Source of the DNA: Chryseotalea sanaruensis
Lineage (GTDB): Bacteria; Bacteroidota; Bacteroidia; Cytophagales; Cyclobacteriaceae
Assembly: GCF_003990915.1 (NCBI RefSeq)
Contig: NZ_BHXQ01000005.1
Location: 434,001 to 498,000, forward strand
DNA length: 64,000 bases
Reading direction: 5' to 3'
Shown here: one piece after another, positions 44,659 to 51,933 of the stretch
Layout: each line of letters opens with the position of its first letter
How positions within the stretch are numbered: the stretch's first letter is position 1
Program-made: the position numbers and the translations under genes
The notes under the pieces: generated by a model
Seen by the model: the letters and a program-made list of their open reading frames with translations, nothing else
Told to the model about the DNA's origin: nothing
The model's database searches: none

Positions 44659-45266
44659 TGAGTTATTATTCATACAAAATAACCAGGGACTACGGTTTTG
44701 CCCCTAATCCTTTTTTTGGCTATTGCACTTTAGCCTGTTGCAAGCCTCATATCAGAAAAAAGGCTGAAATAGATGATTGGATTATAGGGACAGGGGCAAA
44801 ACAGAATGGTCTCCTAAATAGATTGATTTTTCTTATGAAAGTTTCGAGCAAAATAAGCTTTGAGGAATATTGGAACGACAAACGATTCGCAAGAAAGAAA
44901 CCAGTTATAAACGGCAGCCTAGTTCAAATTCATGGCGACAACATTTACTATAAGGAAAATGGTGATTGGTGTCAGTTGGATTCCCACCACAGTCTCCATG
45001 ATGGTAAATTGAATGAAGCTAACCTTAAACAAGACACCAAAGGAGAGTACGTATTAATATCAAATCATTTTATTTATTTCGGAGATAAACATATAGAGGT
45101 TGAGGATATTTACAAACCGTTGTGTAGTAAGTTGCGAGATTATTATGCGATAGAAGACAATGTGTTAGCAGCAGAATTTATTAGGGAAATGGAAAGCAAA
45201 TACGCTTTAGGTATTCACGGTGACCCGATAAACTGGCTAGAATACAACCAACTTAGTTTATTTTAA
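44658..45266 (+). CDS. Nmad2-like (nucleotide-modification-associated) protein
   Basis: 202 residues from an ATG overlapping the TIR stop codon (TAATG). The N-terminus SYYSYKITRDYGFAPNPFFG, followed by YCTLACCKPHIRKKAEIDDW and IIGTGAKQNG, matches the pattern of the Nmad2 domain, predicted by others to act in systems handling modified nucleotides or bases. Function within the cluster is inferred: substrate recognition of modified DNA or nucleotides together with the preceding glycosylase-fold protein. Confidence 0.7.
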   Translation: MSYYSYKITRDYGFAPNPFFGYCTLACCKPHIRKKAEIDDWIIGTGAKQNGLLNRLIFLMKVSSKISFEEYWNDKRFARKKPVINGSLVQIHGDNIYYKENGDWCQLDSHHSLHDGKLNEANLKQDTKGEYVLISNHFIYFGDKHIEVEDIYKPLCSKLRDYYAIEDNVLAAEFIREMESKYALGIHGDPINWLEYNQLSLF

Positions 45267-45483
45267 CGAGTAAATGTCAGCATGCAAACCGCACACACAT
45301 TGCCTTGCCGCACATTCCACCCGCATCCAAAGCCAGCCAATAAGTGTGCTCAGTGCAGTGCAAGTGAACAGAATAGTGAATGAAAAATGCCCTACCGCAC
45401 TACTGAATTATAAAGAGAGGTGTAACATTAACGGGTGAAGAAAGACAAGGCTTCGAATGAAGTGCGGAGAAGACCCTACGGCT
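45267..45483. other. Gene-free stretch before the attC-like site
   Basis: No coding signal. GC-richer short segments (CCGCACACACATTGCCTTGC and similar) are unlike the AT-rich genes around them. Confidence 0.4.
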
Positions 45484-45657
45484 GGCAACAAAAAGTTTAT
45501 GCAATGTGGGGGTTCAGTGTAGCTATTAAAAGTAATTTCTTAATTTCGTTCAGTAACGTTGGACAGTTCGGAGCAGGTCGGGCTTAACATTTCGCTGCGC
45601 TACATTTTTAAGCCCTCTTATTCCCCACACTGCATAAACTCAAACGTTAGCAGTAAT
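45484..45657 (+). repeat. attC-like foldable site at the right end of the TIR cluster
   Basis: GTTTATGCAATGTGGGG (45495-45511) and CCCCACACTGCATAAAC (45623-45639) form a 17-bp stem with one mismatch. An inner stem GGGCTTAA/TTAAGCCC (45580-45587 with 45608-45615) caps it. Outside lie GGCAAC (45484-45489) and the core GTTAGCA (45646-45652), the relative positions of R'' and R' boxes in integron attC sites. The core deviates from the GTTRRRY consensus, so this remains a candidate. Confidence 0.5.
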
Positions 45658-45700
45658 TTAAATTAGTCATATAGAGACTTCAGAAAACTTGACCCTCAAG

Positions 45701-46126
45701 ATGGGGGATGGGAAGAAATTATTTAACAATCACTTCAACCCCTTAAATGCTAAACTTATGTTAGGATTATTTTTAATCTACTTTATCGGAAAAAACTATT
45801 ACGAACTGGCGGAAAAATTTGGCAGGAGCAAATGGGGATTTGCCATTCTGGGTGTTTTCATATACTATTTTGGAACATTTACTTCCGGTATTTTTTTCGG
45901 TGTGCTGGCTGAAGCGGGCGTAACTAATTTTTTTATGGAATTGCCGGAATTGGCCTTATCATTACTCGCTATTCCATTTGGTATAGCGGCCTGTTGGGGA
46001 GTCTATAAATTGTTAGCGAAGCAGTGGAGTAATCAAGCCACAGAAAATGATAATGGTTTACTCGATAGTGACCTGATTCGTAATTCACAGCAGGATTCAA
46101 ACCAAACTAGAAATGAAAACATGTAA
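45701..46126 (+). CDS. Small membrane protein
   Basis: 141 residues with about three membrane helices (LMLGLFLIYFIGKNYYELAE, WGFAILGVFIYYFGTFTSGI, LALSLLAIPFGIAACWGVYK) and a polar C-terminal tail rich in Asn, Gln and Asp. No family recognised. I use the ATG at 45701 (a TTG at 45689 is in frame). It lies just outside the right end of the TIR element. Confidence 0.6.
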   Translation: MGDGKKLFNNHFNPLNAKLMLGLFLIYFIGKNYYELAEKFGRSKWGFAILGVFIYYFGTFTSGIFFGVLAEAGVTNFFMELPELALSLLAIPFGIAACWGVYKLLAKQWSNQATENDNGLLDSDLIRNSQQDSNQTRNENM

Positions 46127-46166
46127 TGTCGCTTATTTGTGATTGCGTTTAAGAATAGAACATTCT

Positions 46167-47612
46167 CTATTTTTCAACTACCTTAATTAAGCTGCCCTTA
46201 GCAACATTCTCATTCAATAGCATTCCGTTTAGCACTGCTAATTCTTCAAAGCGATTGGCTGGCATTTTAAAGTGCTGAAAGGCTGCTTGCGCGCTCATCT
46301 GCTGAGGCACTGTTTTTATTCGAATCACTTCAGGCTTTCTGTTTAATTTTTCCAAATCACTAAGCGATTTAAAGTTTTTCATAGTAGAAAGAAAAGTGGA
46401 TTGATAGCTATTAAATTTTGATAGCTCAGTGATGCCCATCAGGCTATAAACATTTCCTTCATATTGAATGAGTGAGGAGAGCACACGGATTGTACCGGCT
46501 TCCTGTTTCTGATCAGCTACCATCAAAATAGAATTTAACCCATTGTTGTTTTCTTTTTTCGACTCAACCAAGGTGAGCTTATATTGTGCTAACAACTGGT
46601 TAGCCGTTTCTTCCAGCGTACCTTTTCCTACAATCATCATCATCATTAGTGCCTCTCCATTATCTGGAGCCATTTGCACTTGCTGTGGTGTATTTTGTAG
46701 TTTCCATCCATTGGGAATCGAGAAAGAGAATTTCAAGTCTGGATGATAGAAGGTATTGTTTTCAACAAATCCTTGTTTAGGATCTTCCCCTACAATTAGT
46801 CCGTCAATAAGCTTTAAGTAGTTTTCTCTATTGACTTTAGGATTGTTCAATTTTAGTTTGTTTTTCCATGTTGCGGCTAACTTGTCTACCGTAACATTAC
46901 GTTCTTCAGGCGAAGGGTGTGTTGAGAGAAATTCAGGAACCTTTTCACCACCCGCTGCCTTTTCTTGTCGTTCTAAGGTCTTAAAAAACTCAGCCATTTC
47001 GGAAGCATCATACCCAATCCGGGAAGAATATTCCACACCCAGTTTATCAGATTGTCGTTCGGCATCTCTTCCAAAACTCATCAGCGCAAGCTGCATACCA
47101 GCCGAAAGCGGCTCAACAAATTGAGAAAGTTCGGGCACGAGTATTATGCCTGCAATAAGTCCGAGTTGTCCCAGCATCGCATTGCGTTGTTGTATTACCG
47201 AGTGGCGTGCAGTGATGTGCCCGATTTCATGCCCTAATACACCTGCAAATTCTGCTTCGTTGTTGAAGTGAGCCATTATGCCTCGGGTAAAATAAACGTA
47301 ACCACCAGGGGTAGCAAAGGCATTTATTACAGGTGAATCCACTATTTTAAATTGGTAGGCAATTTTAGAGCGGTGCGAAACCTTTACCATCTCCTGTCCT
47401 TTGTCATTGATAAATTTTTGCAGCTGAGGATTTTCATAAGCGCCAAAGAAGGCCATCACCTGTGGATCAGATTCTTTACCCATGGCAATCTCTTGTCCTT
47501 CCGACATCATTACAAATTGCCTTTTTCCGGTTACAGGATTTATGGCGCAACTTGAAATAAGAATGAGCGAGAATGTAATGGCAACTTGCCACATAGTTAT
47601 TGATGCTTTCAT
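46167..47612 (-). CDS. M48-family metalloprotease lipoprotein
   Basis: 481 residues. A lipoprotein signal (VAITFSLILISSC) precedes an M48 peptidase domain with the zinc motif H-E-x-x-H in GVLGHEIGHITARHSV (about residues 129-133) and the third ligand Glu in GRDAERQSDKLGVEYSSRIG. A second domain after residue ~275 has the pattern of a BepA/YfgC-like or PsbP-like module, and the end resembles a LysM-like segment (AFQHFKMPANRFEELAVLNG). Probably an outer-membrane-facing quality-control protease for misassembled proteins. Confidence 0.9.
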   Translation of the reverse strand: MKASITMWQVAITFSLILISSCAINPVTGKRQFVMMSEGQEIAMGKESDPQVMAFFGAYENPQLQKFINDKGQEMVKVSHRSKIAYQFKIVDSPVINAFATPGGYVYFTRGIMAHFNNEAEFAGVLGHEIGHITARHSVIQQRNAMLGQLGLIAGIILVPELSQFVEPLSAGMQLALMSFGRDAERQSDKLGVEYSSRIGYDASEMAEFFKTLERQEKAAGGEKVPEFLSTHPSPEERNVTVDKLAATWKNKLKLNNPKVNRENYLKLIDGLIVGEDPKQGFVENNTFYHPDLKFSFSIPNGWKLQNTPQQVQMAPDNGEALMMMMIVGKGTLEETANQLLAQYKLTLVESKKENNNGLNSILMVADQKQEAGTIRVLSSLIQYEGNVYSLMGITELSKFNSYQSTFLSTMKNFKSLSDLEKLNRKPEVIRIKTVPQQMSAQAAFQHFKMPANRFEELAVLNGMLLNENVAKGSLIKVVEK

Positions 47613-47760
47613 ATGTTATAGTTTGCAGGCGAGAACATTAGGCAAATGTCAGGCCATGCCACGCAAGAATGAAGTATAGCATTTACTTCTAGTTATTGGA
47701 AATCAGCAGTAAGAGAAGGTCAACAACTACTTTGTAAAAAATATCAGTTTCAGGCAGGCA

Positions 47761-48531
47761 TTATTTCAATTTCGATTTCATCTCTATTATCACTTTTGTA
47801 AGCGCAGTAATTTCCTGTTTTAATTCAGAAACGTTTTTTGCCGAAGCCAGTGTTGTGTCTTTTTCGTCAGCATCGATACCGATAAAAAATGTAGCCAACA
47901 TGGCGGTTACATATCCAAAAATGGCATAACCAAATAAAGCGATAATAAAAGCAAGCGCTCTTCCTTCTGAAGTAGCAGGATGATGTTCGCTGCCAGCGGT
48001 AATTACGCGCATGGCGGTCCACCACAATGCCTTACCATAACTTTCGAAACCAGGAGAAGGTTTTTCAATAGCAAACATACCTGCAGCTCCTGCAAATGTG
48101 ACTACCAACGCCAATAAGAATACATAGCCAAAAGCTCTTCGCCTCATAGTAGCCGCAAGGCTTTTCATGCTGCGGTTAACCGATGAAACAACCCTGACAA
48201 GGCGAATGCCTCTTAAACTTCTGAGTAAACGTATGAATCGGAAAATGCGGAAAACACGCAATGCAGGAATAATGAGTGAGATAATGGTAAGCCAGTTCTT
48301 TTTTAAAAAAATAAGTTTGGTTGGTGCGAGAATTAATTTGATAAGAAAATCGAATATGAAAATGACCCAGATAACAATACCCGTATATTCTAATCCTTTG
48401 GAAATGCCCCATATTAATTCAGAGATAAGTAAAAGAAGCCAGACAAAGCCTAGAAAAATCATTGGGCCTTCTAACAATTCTTGTATTGAAGTAAGCAGCT
48501 TTCTTCTTTCACTTATGATTTGTTTTTCCAT
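47761..48531 (-). CDS. Voltage-sensor-type cation channel with non-canonical filter
   Basis: 256 residues with a six-helix voltage-gated channel layout. The S4 helix is obvious: arginine at every third position in RVFRIFRFIRLLRSLRGIRL. The pore loop and S6 follow (ALWWTAMRVITAGSEHHPAT, ALAFIIALFGYAIFGYVTAM). Where K+ channels have T-V-G-Y-G-D this protein has T-A-G-S-E-H. A short C-terminal coiled coil (ELKQEITALTKVIIEMKSKL) could drive tetramer assembly. Selectivity cannot be assumed to be potassium. Confidence 0.85.
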   Translation of the reverse strand: MEKQIISERRKLLTSIQELLEGPMIFLGFVWLLLLISELIWGISKGLEYTGIVIWVIFIFDFLIKLILAPTKLIFLKKNWLTIISLIIPALRVFRIFRFIRLLRSLRGIRLVRVVSSVNRSMKSLAATMRRRAFGYVFLLALVVTFAGAAGMFAIEKPSPGFESYGKALWWTAMRVITAGSEHHPATSEGRALAFIIALFGYAIFGYVTAMLATFFIGIDADEKDTTLASAKNVSELKQEITALTKVIIEMKSKLK

Positions 48532-48865
48532 CAGGATTGTTTTTTACAACATTAATAAATGGCCTTAAGTGGCATTTGATTTACCAGGTAGTTAACCAAA
48601 TGAAAAGCTACTGGTAACCTAACTGCCCATGCTATAGCAATTGTAATGCACTAAATTGAAGCCAATCACCTTAACAGCAACTTTTTTTAAGAGCATGGCG
48701 ACTTCATTGTTTAAAATTCAATGTCGTCTAGCTAAGCCTTTATTTTGCCTCACCTCTAATCCTCTCAAAAGGAGAGGACAAATTTGGAAGCTTAACTACA
48801 CGACATTGATTTAAAATTTCTAAATTAATAGTAGTTAAGTAATGCGCCTTTTTATACTTTAAACA
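48532..48865. other. Gene-free region containing a MITE-like repeat
   Basis: No gene seen. It holds a ~110-bp inverted-repeat element (48708-48820) and otherwise AT-rich sequence. Confidence 0.4.
48708..48820. repeat. MITE-like element
   Basis: Terminal inverted repeats TTTAAAATTCAATGTCGT (48710-48727) and ACGACATTGATTTAAAAT (48800-48817) enclose about 72 bp that include an internal CCTCTC/GAGAGG hairpin (CCTCTCAAAAGGAGAGG). Size and layout fit a miniature inverted-repeat element. Confidence 0.45.
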
Positions 48866-48973
48866 ATGACAGAACTTGAGAAGTACATACAAAGCTATTT
48901 TGGAGTAAGCAATAGTGACTTATCTTCAATAAGCAAAGGATACTTTTTTTGGAGAAGGGTCATCATTTTATGA
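48866..48973 (+). pseudogene. N-terminal relic of a Crp/Fnr-type regulator
   Basis: ATG at 48866 opens MTELEKYIQSYFGVSNSDLS, the characteristic N-terminus of Bacteroidota Crp-like proteins, but after SSISKGYFFW the frame ends at 48973 and no ligand or DNA-binding domain follows. A remnant left by deletion and frameshift. Confidence 0.55.
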
Positions 48974-48983
48974 TATTTATGGT

Positions 48984-50096
48984 ATGGAAAAAACGATTTG
49001 TAAAGGCGAGCTTAGATTGGCTGTAATTGCTATTTATTTTCTAACGATCATTCCTACAATAGCTCAGGATATTTCTATTAATGGGAAATTAATTGATAAA
49101 ACAACAAAAGATCCAATACCTTATGCAAGTATAGGTATTAGTAATACGTCTTATGGAACAGCAACTGATGAGGCAGGTATCTTTCATCTTAAAATCAAGA
49201 GTGATTATAAAGGGGGAAGTCTTGCAATTTCTTCTATTGGGTATAATACGGCCAGGTTTTCCATCGATAGCTTAAGTTCACTAAATAATATCGTGTTAAC
49301 CTTAATGCCAAGTGCTATTTTGCTAAATGCAATAGAGGTTAATGCAAAGCCCGTAAATCCTCTTGATGTTATCCAGATGTCGCTAGACAGTATTAATGTT
49401 AATTATAGGCAAAATGGCTTTAACCTAATATTTTATTCAGTAATGAATTGTAAGAGCACCGTACTTAATCAGCACTATAAAATTGAGTCTATTATTAATG
49501 GTTATTACGATGGCTACTCCTCTGTAGCAAAAAAGCGATTTGAAATTATAAGTAAAAAGTCTGAAGGGGATAATCCTTTAGCGGTTTCGGAATATCCGTT
49601 TTGGCCTACCTTAGAGTTGCACAGAGCTGATTTAATTGCTGACCCCGCTGCTACCGGAATTTTTAATAAAAAGAATCTTGATAAGTTTGATTTTGAATAC
49701 AAAGGTATCACAGTATTTGATGCAGATACTGTTTATAAAATTTTATATAATGCTCCAAAGCCTAGTTTCAAGATTACTGGTTACAGGGTTCCTAGGAAAT
49801 TTTATAAGGGCACAGTATACATTACCACAAATACTTTAGCAATCGTAAAACATGAGATTGAGACAAATGAATTTAGTTATACTATTATTTATAGAAAATT
49901 TGGTAATGAATACTTTCCCTATCTTGTTCGCGGATTAAGGACTCAAACTGGATCGGGTGTTATGGCTAACATAACTAATCTCGTCAGGCTTTTATTTATT
50001 GAACTAGATCAAATTAATAAGCTTGATTATAAAACTAATGAATTCAACAATCTGGCGTCTTTGCCGGAAGATGAATCATTTTGGATGGACCGGTAA
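48984..50096 (+). CDS. Carboxypeptidase-regulatory-like domain surface protein
   Basis: 370 residues with a signal peptide (LAVIAIYFLTIIPTIAQ) and an N-terminal CarboxypepD_reg-like beta sandwich (ISINGKLIDKTTKDPIPYAS, YGTATDEAGIFHLKIKSDYK). The remaining ~250 residues are beta-rich like outer-membrane-associated proteins of this group (YKILYNAPKPSFKITGYRVP). The reading frame may be truncated: an open frame in the +1 register (to 50250) continues with MYAIHTLNVTEKNGLLIVEI, suggesting an indel near 50090. Confidence 0.75.
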   Translation: MEKTICKGELRLAVIAIYFLTIIPTIAQDISINGKLIDKTTKDPIPYASIGISNTSYGTATDEAGIFHLKIKSDYKGGSLAISSIGYNTARFSIDSLSSLNNIVLTLMPSAILLNAIEVNAKPVNPLDVIQMSLDSINVNYRQNGFNLIFYSVMNCKSTVLNQHYKIESIINGYYDGYSSVAKKRFEIISKKSEGDNPLAVSEYPFWPTLELHRADLIADPAATGIFNKKNLDKFDFEYKGITVFDADTVYKILYNAPKPSFKITGYRVPRKFYKGTVYITTNTLAIVKHEIETNEFSYTIIYRKFGNEYFPYLVRGLRTQTGSGVMANITNLVRLLFIELDQINKLDYKTNEFNNLASLPEDESFWMDR

Positions 50097-50250
50097 AACG
50101 TTTGGTATGTATGCTATCCATACTTTGAACGTAACAGAAAAGAATGGACTCCTGATAGTAGAAATACATGAGAGTATGGAGGAATTTCTTGCTTCGCTAT
50201 TTAAAAAATCGTTCAATAAAAGCATGGAAAAGGACTGCAAAAGTTGTTGA
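50097..50250 (+). pseudogene. Possible frameshifted 3' extension of the preceding gene
   Basis: About 50 codons in the +1 frame relative to the preceding gene read as protein-like sequence (NVTEKNGLLIVEIHESMEEF, then LASLFKKSFNKSMEKD) ending at 50250. The remainder up to 50419 shows nothing. Confidence 0.35.
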
Positions 50251-50419
50251 ACCTGCTTAGTATGGAATAGAATAATTAGAAAAAGTAAGAGTGTTGTCAC
50301 ATCTGCGCATAAGATGACTTAAGTTTAATGAGTTACTAAAGCAAATGGGAATTCATTGACAACCAATTGAATTTGACTATATTAGATTCTATAATGTAGA
50401 ACTTCATTATTTTCAAAAT

Positions 50420-50917
50420 GTGAAAGTGATTCTGAAACATATATGTCTTTTAACCTGTATTTTTATGGGAACTGAGTGCCTCGGTCAGAGATCTTTAAAG
50501 TTGAGATTTTATCAATCTTTATCAGATATGGCTAATCCTCAAACTCTTTCGAATGAACTTTCTAAAAAGCAGGTAATAAATTTATCAGAATATTTTATAG
50601 GTTACCAAATTAGAGATACTTGGTTTGAAAAAATTGAACATGTTAAGCAAGGTAAAGTTGTAAATTCGTACCACTACACATATAAAAATGATAAAGTAGC
50701 TAAAATCATTTGGCTAAAATTTCAAGATGATATTTCAGACAGGTGTCAAATGGATTTCACAGATACAACTAAACATACCCTTTGTTATTACAAAAGCGGA
50801 GGTTTGTACACTGAGGAATGGTTAAATATTATGACTACAGAATATCATTTTGGACAATATGATGAAAATGGGAAATTATTGTATAGCGAAAATGGTTCTT
50901 ATAGCCCGTTGAAGTAG
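50420..50917 (+). CDS. Secreted protein of unknown function
   Basis: 165 residues with a signal peptide (HICLLTCIFMGTECLGQ) and a GTG start; an ATG three bases upstream is out of frame. The body is polar with several aromatic residues (VVNSYHYTYKNDKVAKIIWL) resembling small lineage-specific exported proteins. No family recognised. Confidence 0.55.
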   Translation: MKVILKHICLLTCIFMGTECLGQRSLKLRFYQSLSDMANPQTLSNELSKKQVINLSEYFIGYQIRDTWFEKIEHVKQGKVVNSYHYTYKNDKVAKIIWLKFQDDISDRCQMDFTDTTKHTLCYYKSGGLYTEEWLNIMTTEYHFGQYDENGKLLYSENGSYSPLK

Positions 50918-50933
50918 ACGAGGTATCTTAATT

Positions 50934-51254
50934 CTATTTGAAGTAAGGTGCGATAAGTGTTTGTTTAGGATTCTTTTTCGTTATATAATAGATGCCATGA
51001 TCGTGCGCATCAGTTGTTATTAATTTAGTAAGCTGATCGTTTTCGTAATCTTGATGATACTGCTTTTGAAGTAGTACAATTATGTTACTTTCATCCTCAA
51101 TATCAGATCTGACTTCATTAATTTTATTTCCGATTGATAATTCAGAAGTAAGGATTGCCTCAAGTGAAGGCGAAAGTCGTTCCAATCTCTTTATGTAGAT
51201 TATTTTTGATGAAACTGAAAGATTTGAAGTAAAGTGATTGTGCTCCACTATCAT
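50934..51254 (-). CDS. Small orphan protein
   Basis: 106 residues from the ATG at 51254 (a TTG at 51299 would add 15). Mixed helix/strand sequence (SSKIIYIKRLERLSPSLEAI, NIIVLLQKQYHQDYENDQLT) without signal peptide or known motif. It converges on the preceding gene, their ends separated by 16 bp. Confidence 0.45.
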   Translation of the reverse strand: MIVEHNHFTSNLSVSSKIIYIKRLERLSPSLEAILTSELSIGNKINEVRSDIEDESNIIVLLQKQYHQDYENDQLTKLITTDAHDHGIYYITKKNPKQTLIAPYFK

Positions 51255-51547
51255 AGCGATTTGTATTTTTTCAGATAGACAATAATTACGAATATACAAA
51301 AACTCGTAATGATGCCAGAGATAAATAGTTATGAGACCAGCTTAGGGTCACCTTTTAAAAGATTGCACCACTTTATGGGATGTCCACCAAAGAGCGGAAA
51401 CAGATAGCAAGGAGAAATCAAAAGGGGGGGAGAAAAATCCTAGTGATAGTAGTAGAAGCAGCAAAATAATGATTTAAATTTTTCTTTTTTTGTAAGATTG
51501 GGGAAGTTCTTTGCAATTTTAGAGCAAAGGCGCTATCACTTTATCCT

Positions 51548-51811
51548 TTATTTTTGCTTAACTGATATGCGGTGACAATGTGTCTTTTTCTTTTTTGTTT
51601 GTCTGATTATTTGGTACAAGCCAAATGCTACCGCAATAAAGAAAAGTGCTTTCTCGTCAATGGGCACATTCTGGTTGGGTCCGCCACACGGTGGTTGTGC
51701 ACAGGGTCTGCCGTTTCCATTTCCATTGCCAGGCTGGCTAAGTGCGCAATGCTCTATAAGAAAAAAAAGCAGGCACAAAATAACTAGCTTTTTCACTGAT
51801 ACAATAAGCAT
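51548..51811 (-). CDS. Small secreted protein with PID-like C-terminal sorting tail
   Basis: 87 residues: a signal peptide (LVILCLLFFLIEHCALSQ), a Gly/Asn/Pro-rich linker with two Cys (PGNGNGNGRPCAQPPCGGPN), then VPIDEKALFFIAVAFGLYQI and a basic end (RQTKKKKTH). A V-P-I-D motif followed by a hydrophobic helix and a basic tail is the layout of PID-CTERM-type sorting signals in Bacteroidota. With almost no mature domain, this may be a minimal sorted peptide or a membrane microprotein. Confidence 0.6.
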   Translation of the reverse strand: MLIVSVKKLVILCLLFFLIEHCALSQPGNGNGNGRPCAQPPCGGPNQNVPIDEKALFFIAVAFGLYQIIRQTKKKKTHCHRISVKQK

Positions 51812-51933
51812 AGCTGATTTTTATAGACGAAGTAAGCTATGCTTAATGGGTAACTTTAATTATTTCCTAAGGCTCATTGTTAATTAATTTTAGGCTTGGA
51901 TCAATTTGAACTTTTTATAATATTTTTGAACTT

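Larger units (their letters stand above)
38625..45657 (+). mobile_element. Candidate cassette-like element carrying the TIR/SLOG cluster
   Basis: GTTGGCAGTAAT (38625-38636) and GTTAGCAGTAAT (45646-45657) are direct repeats with one mismatch, flanking eight co-directional genes. The right-hand copy lies at the 3' foot of a long imperfect palindrome with attC-like geometry. The element carries no integrase or transposase of its own, as expected for a gene cassette mobilised in trans. The interpretation is inferred from symmetry and spacing only. A cassette of eight genes would be unusually large. Confidence 0.45.
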
